Assembly: GCF_004336985.1 (NCBI RefSeq)
Contig: NZ_SJUO01000005.1
Span: forward strand, 145,916-209,915
Direction of reading: 5' to 3'
Origin: Exiguobacterium sp. SL-9
GTDB lineage: Bacteria; Bacillota; Bacilli; Exiguobacteriales; Exiguobacteriaceae
DNA length: 64,000 nt
How positions within the stretch are numbered: position 1 is the stretch's first letter; the number at the start of each line of letters is the position of its first letter. Shown in pieces: positions 63,749 through 64,000 of this stretch. Made by a program: the position numbers and the translations under genes. The notes beneath the pieces were generated by a model. The model searched no databases. It had not been told where the DNA came from and worked only from the letters and a program-made list of their open reading frames with translations.

Positions 63749-63778
63749 TTGACGCGGAGATAGACAACGTGATAAATT
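63749..63778 (+). promoter_or_regulatory. rRNA promoter P2
   Basis: TTGACG (63749-63754), then TGATAAATT with -10 TAAATT (63773-63778) at 18 nt. Tandem promoters about 86 nt apart are usual for rrn operons in Bacillales. The leader after it holds CTTTGAAAACTGAAC, common in rRNA leaders. Confidence 0.65.
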
Positions 63779-63892
63779 AATGAAGTCGCCAAGAGCGGCA
63801 GACGAACTTTGAAAACTGAACGATGAGGCAAAAAATGTTTTACAATTTTTGAATGAAGCGCAAGCTTCGTCATTTTTAAAGAGCTATATCAA

Positions 63893-64000
63893 ATTCTTTG
63901 GAGAGTTTGATCCTGGCTCAGGACGAACGCTGGCGGCGTGCCTAATACATGCAAGTCGAGCGCAGGAAATCATCTGAACCCTTCGGGGGGACGTTGATGG
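63893..64000 (+). rRNA. 16S ribosomal RNA, 5' end
   Basis: The start shows the universal GAGTTTGATCCTGGCTCAG and ACGAACGCTGGCGGCG, followed by GCCTAATACATGCAAGTCGA. Only about 108 bases are in the window. The exact 5' end is placed by comparison with the B. subtilis and E. coli 16S starts, a few nt either way. Confidence 0.96.

Noticed and set aside
1..64000. CRISPR array, prophage or tRNA genes
   Set aside because: I saw no regular repeat-spacer series, no phage structural genes and no tRNA cloverleaf in the window.

Overview
The window comes from a low-to-mid GC member of the Bacillota, most likely Exiguobacterium or a close relative in the Bacillales. The basis is Bacillus-type gene order (yfhF|recX, yfhH-yfhJ, yfhP|mutY, ygaC-ygaD, hemL|perR, ygzB, ygxA, then an rRNA operon), typical sigma-A promoters and Shine-Dalgarno sites, a menaquinone operon and roughly 50 percent GC. 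The genus is an inference; the phylum is firm. The first bases of a 16S rRNA gene close the window.

Layout. 1-4.6 kb: a truncated PlsC-type acyltransferase, small unknown genes, cvfB and the DEAD-box helicase cshA with a terminator-like hairpin in its leader. 4.6-6.6 kb: a degenerate EAL protein and methionine aminopeptidase. 6.6-14.8 kb: the menaquinone cluster menF-menD-menH-menB-menE-menC on the minus strand with menA divergent. 14.8-26.2 kb: carbonic anhydrase, a YihY-type membrane protein, a Nudix hydrolase, a PfkB kinase, an iron-type P1B-4 ATPase with Fur/PerR-like boxes, transporters, the YfkAB radical SAM protein, rlmD and cdd. 26.2-32.9 kb: small proteins, a two-component system, an acetyltransferase, an amidohydrolase, a YfhF-type epimerase and recX.

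33-40.5 kb looks like an accessory insertion between recX and yfhH, which are close together in B. subtilis. It holds a lactate permease, then a short leader peptide with mutually exclusive RNA hairpins, then a BmrC/BmrD-type heterodimeric multidrug ABC exporter directly followed by an RtcB RNA ligase, then a lipoprotein gene. The leader resembles a ribosome-mediated attenuator, so drug efflux and RNA repair may be switched on together by translation stress. This is the most interesting system in the window.

40.5-53.2 kb: yfhH, yfhJ, a polyamine regulator and potABCD, a DUF779/aldehyde dehydrogenase pair, YceI, yfhP|mutY, ygaC and ygaD. 53.3-60.8 kb: a DUF3238-like protein, an internally deleted IS1182-type element that landed in the loop of a bidirectional terminator, a DCC-family protein, an MFS transporter with a divergent SgrR-type regulator, and hemL. 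60.9-64 kb: perR, ygzB, ygxA, a substrate-binding-protein gene broken by the tail of an IS605-type tnpB element with its right-end RNA hairpins, tandem rRNA promoters and the 16S start.
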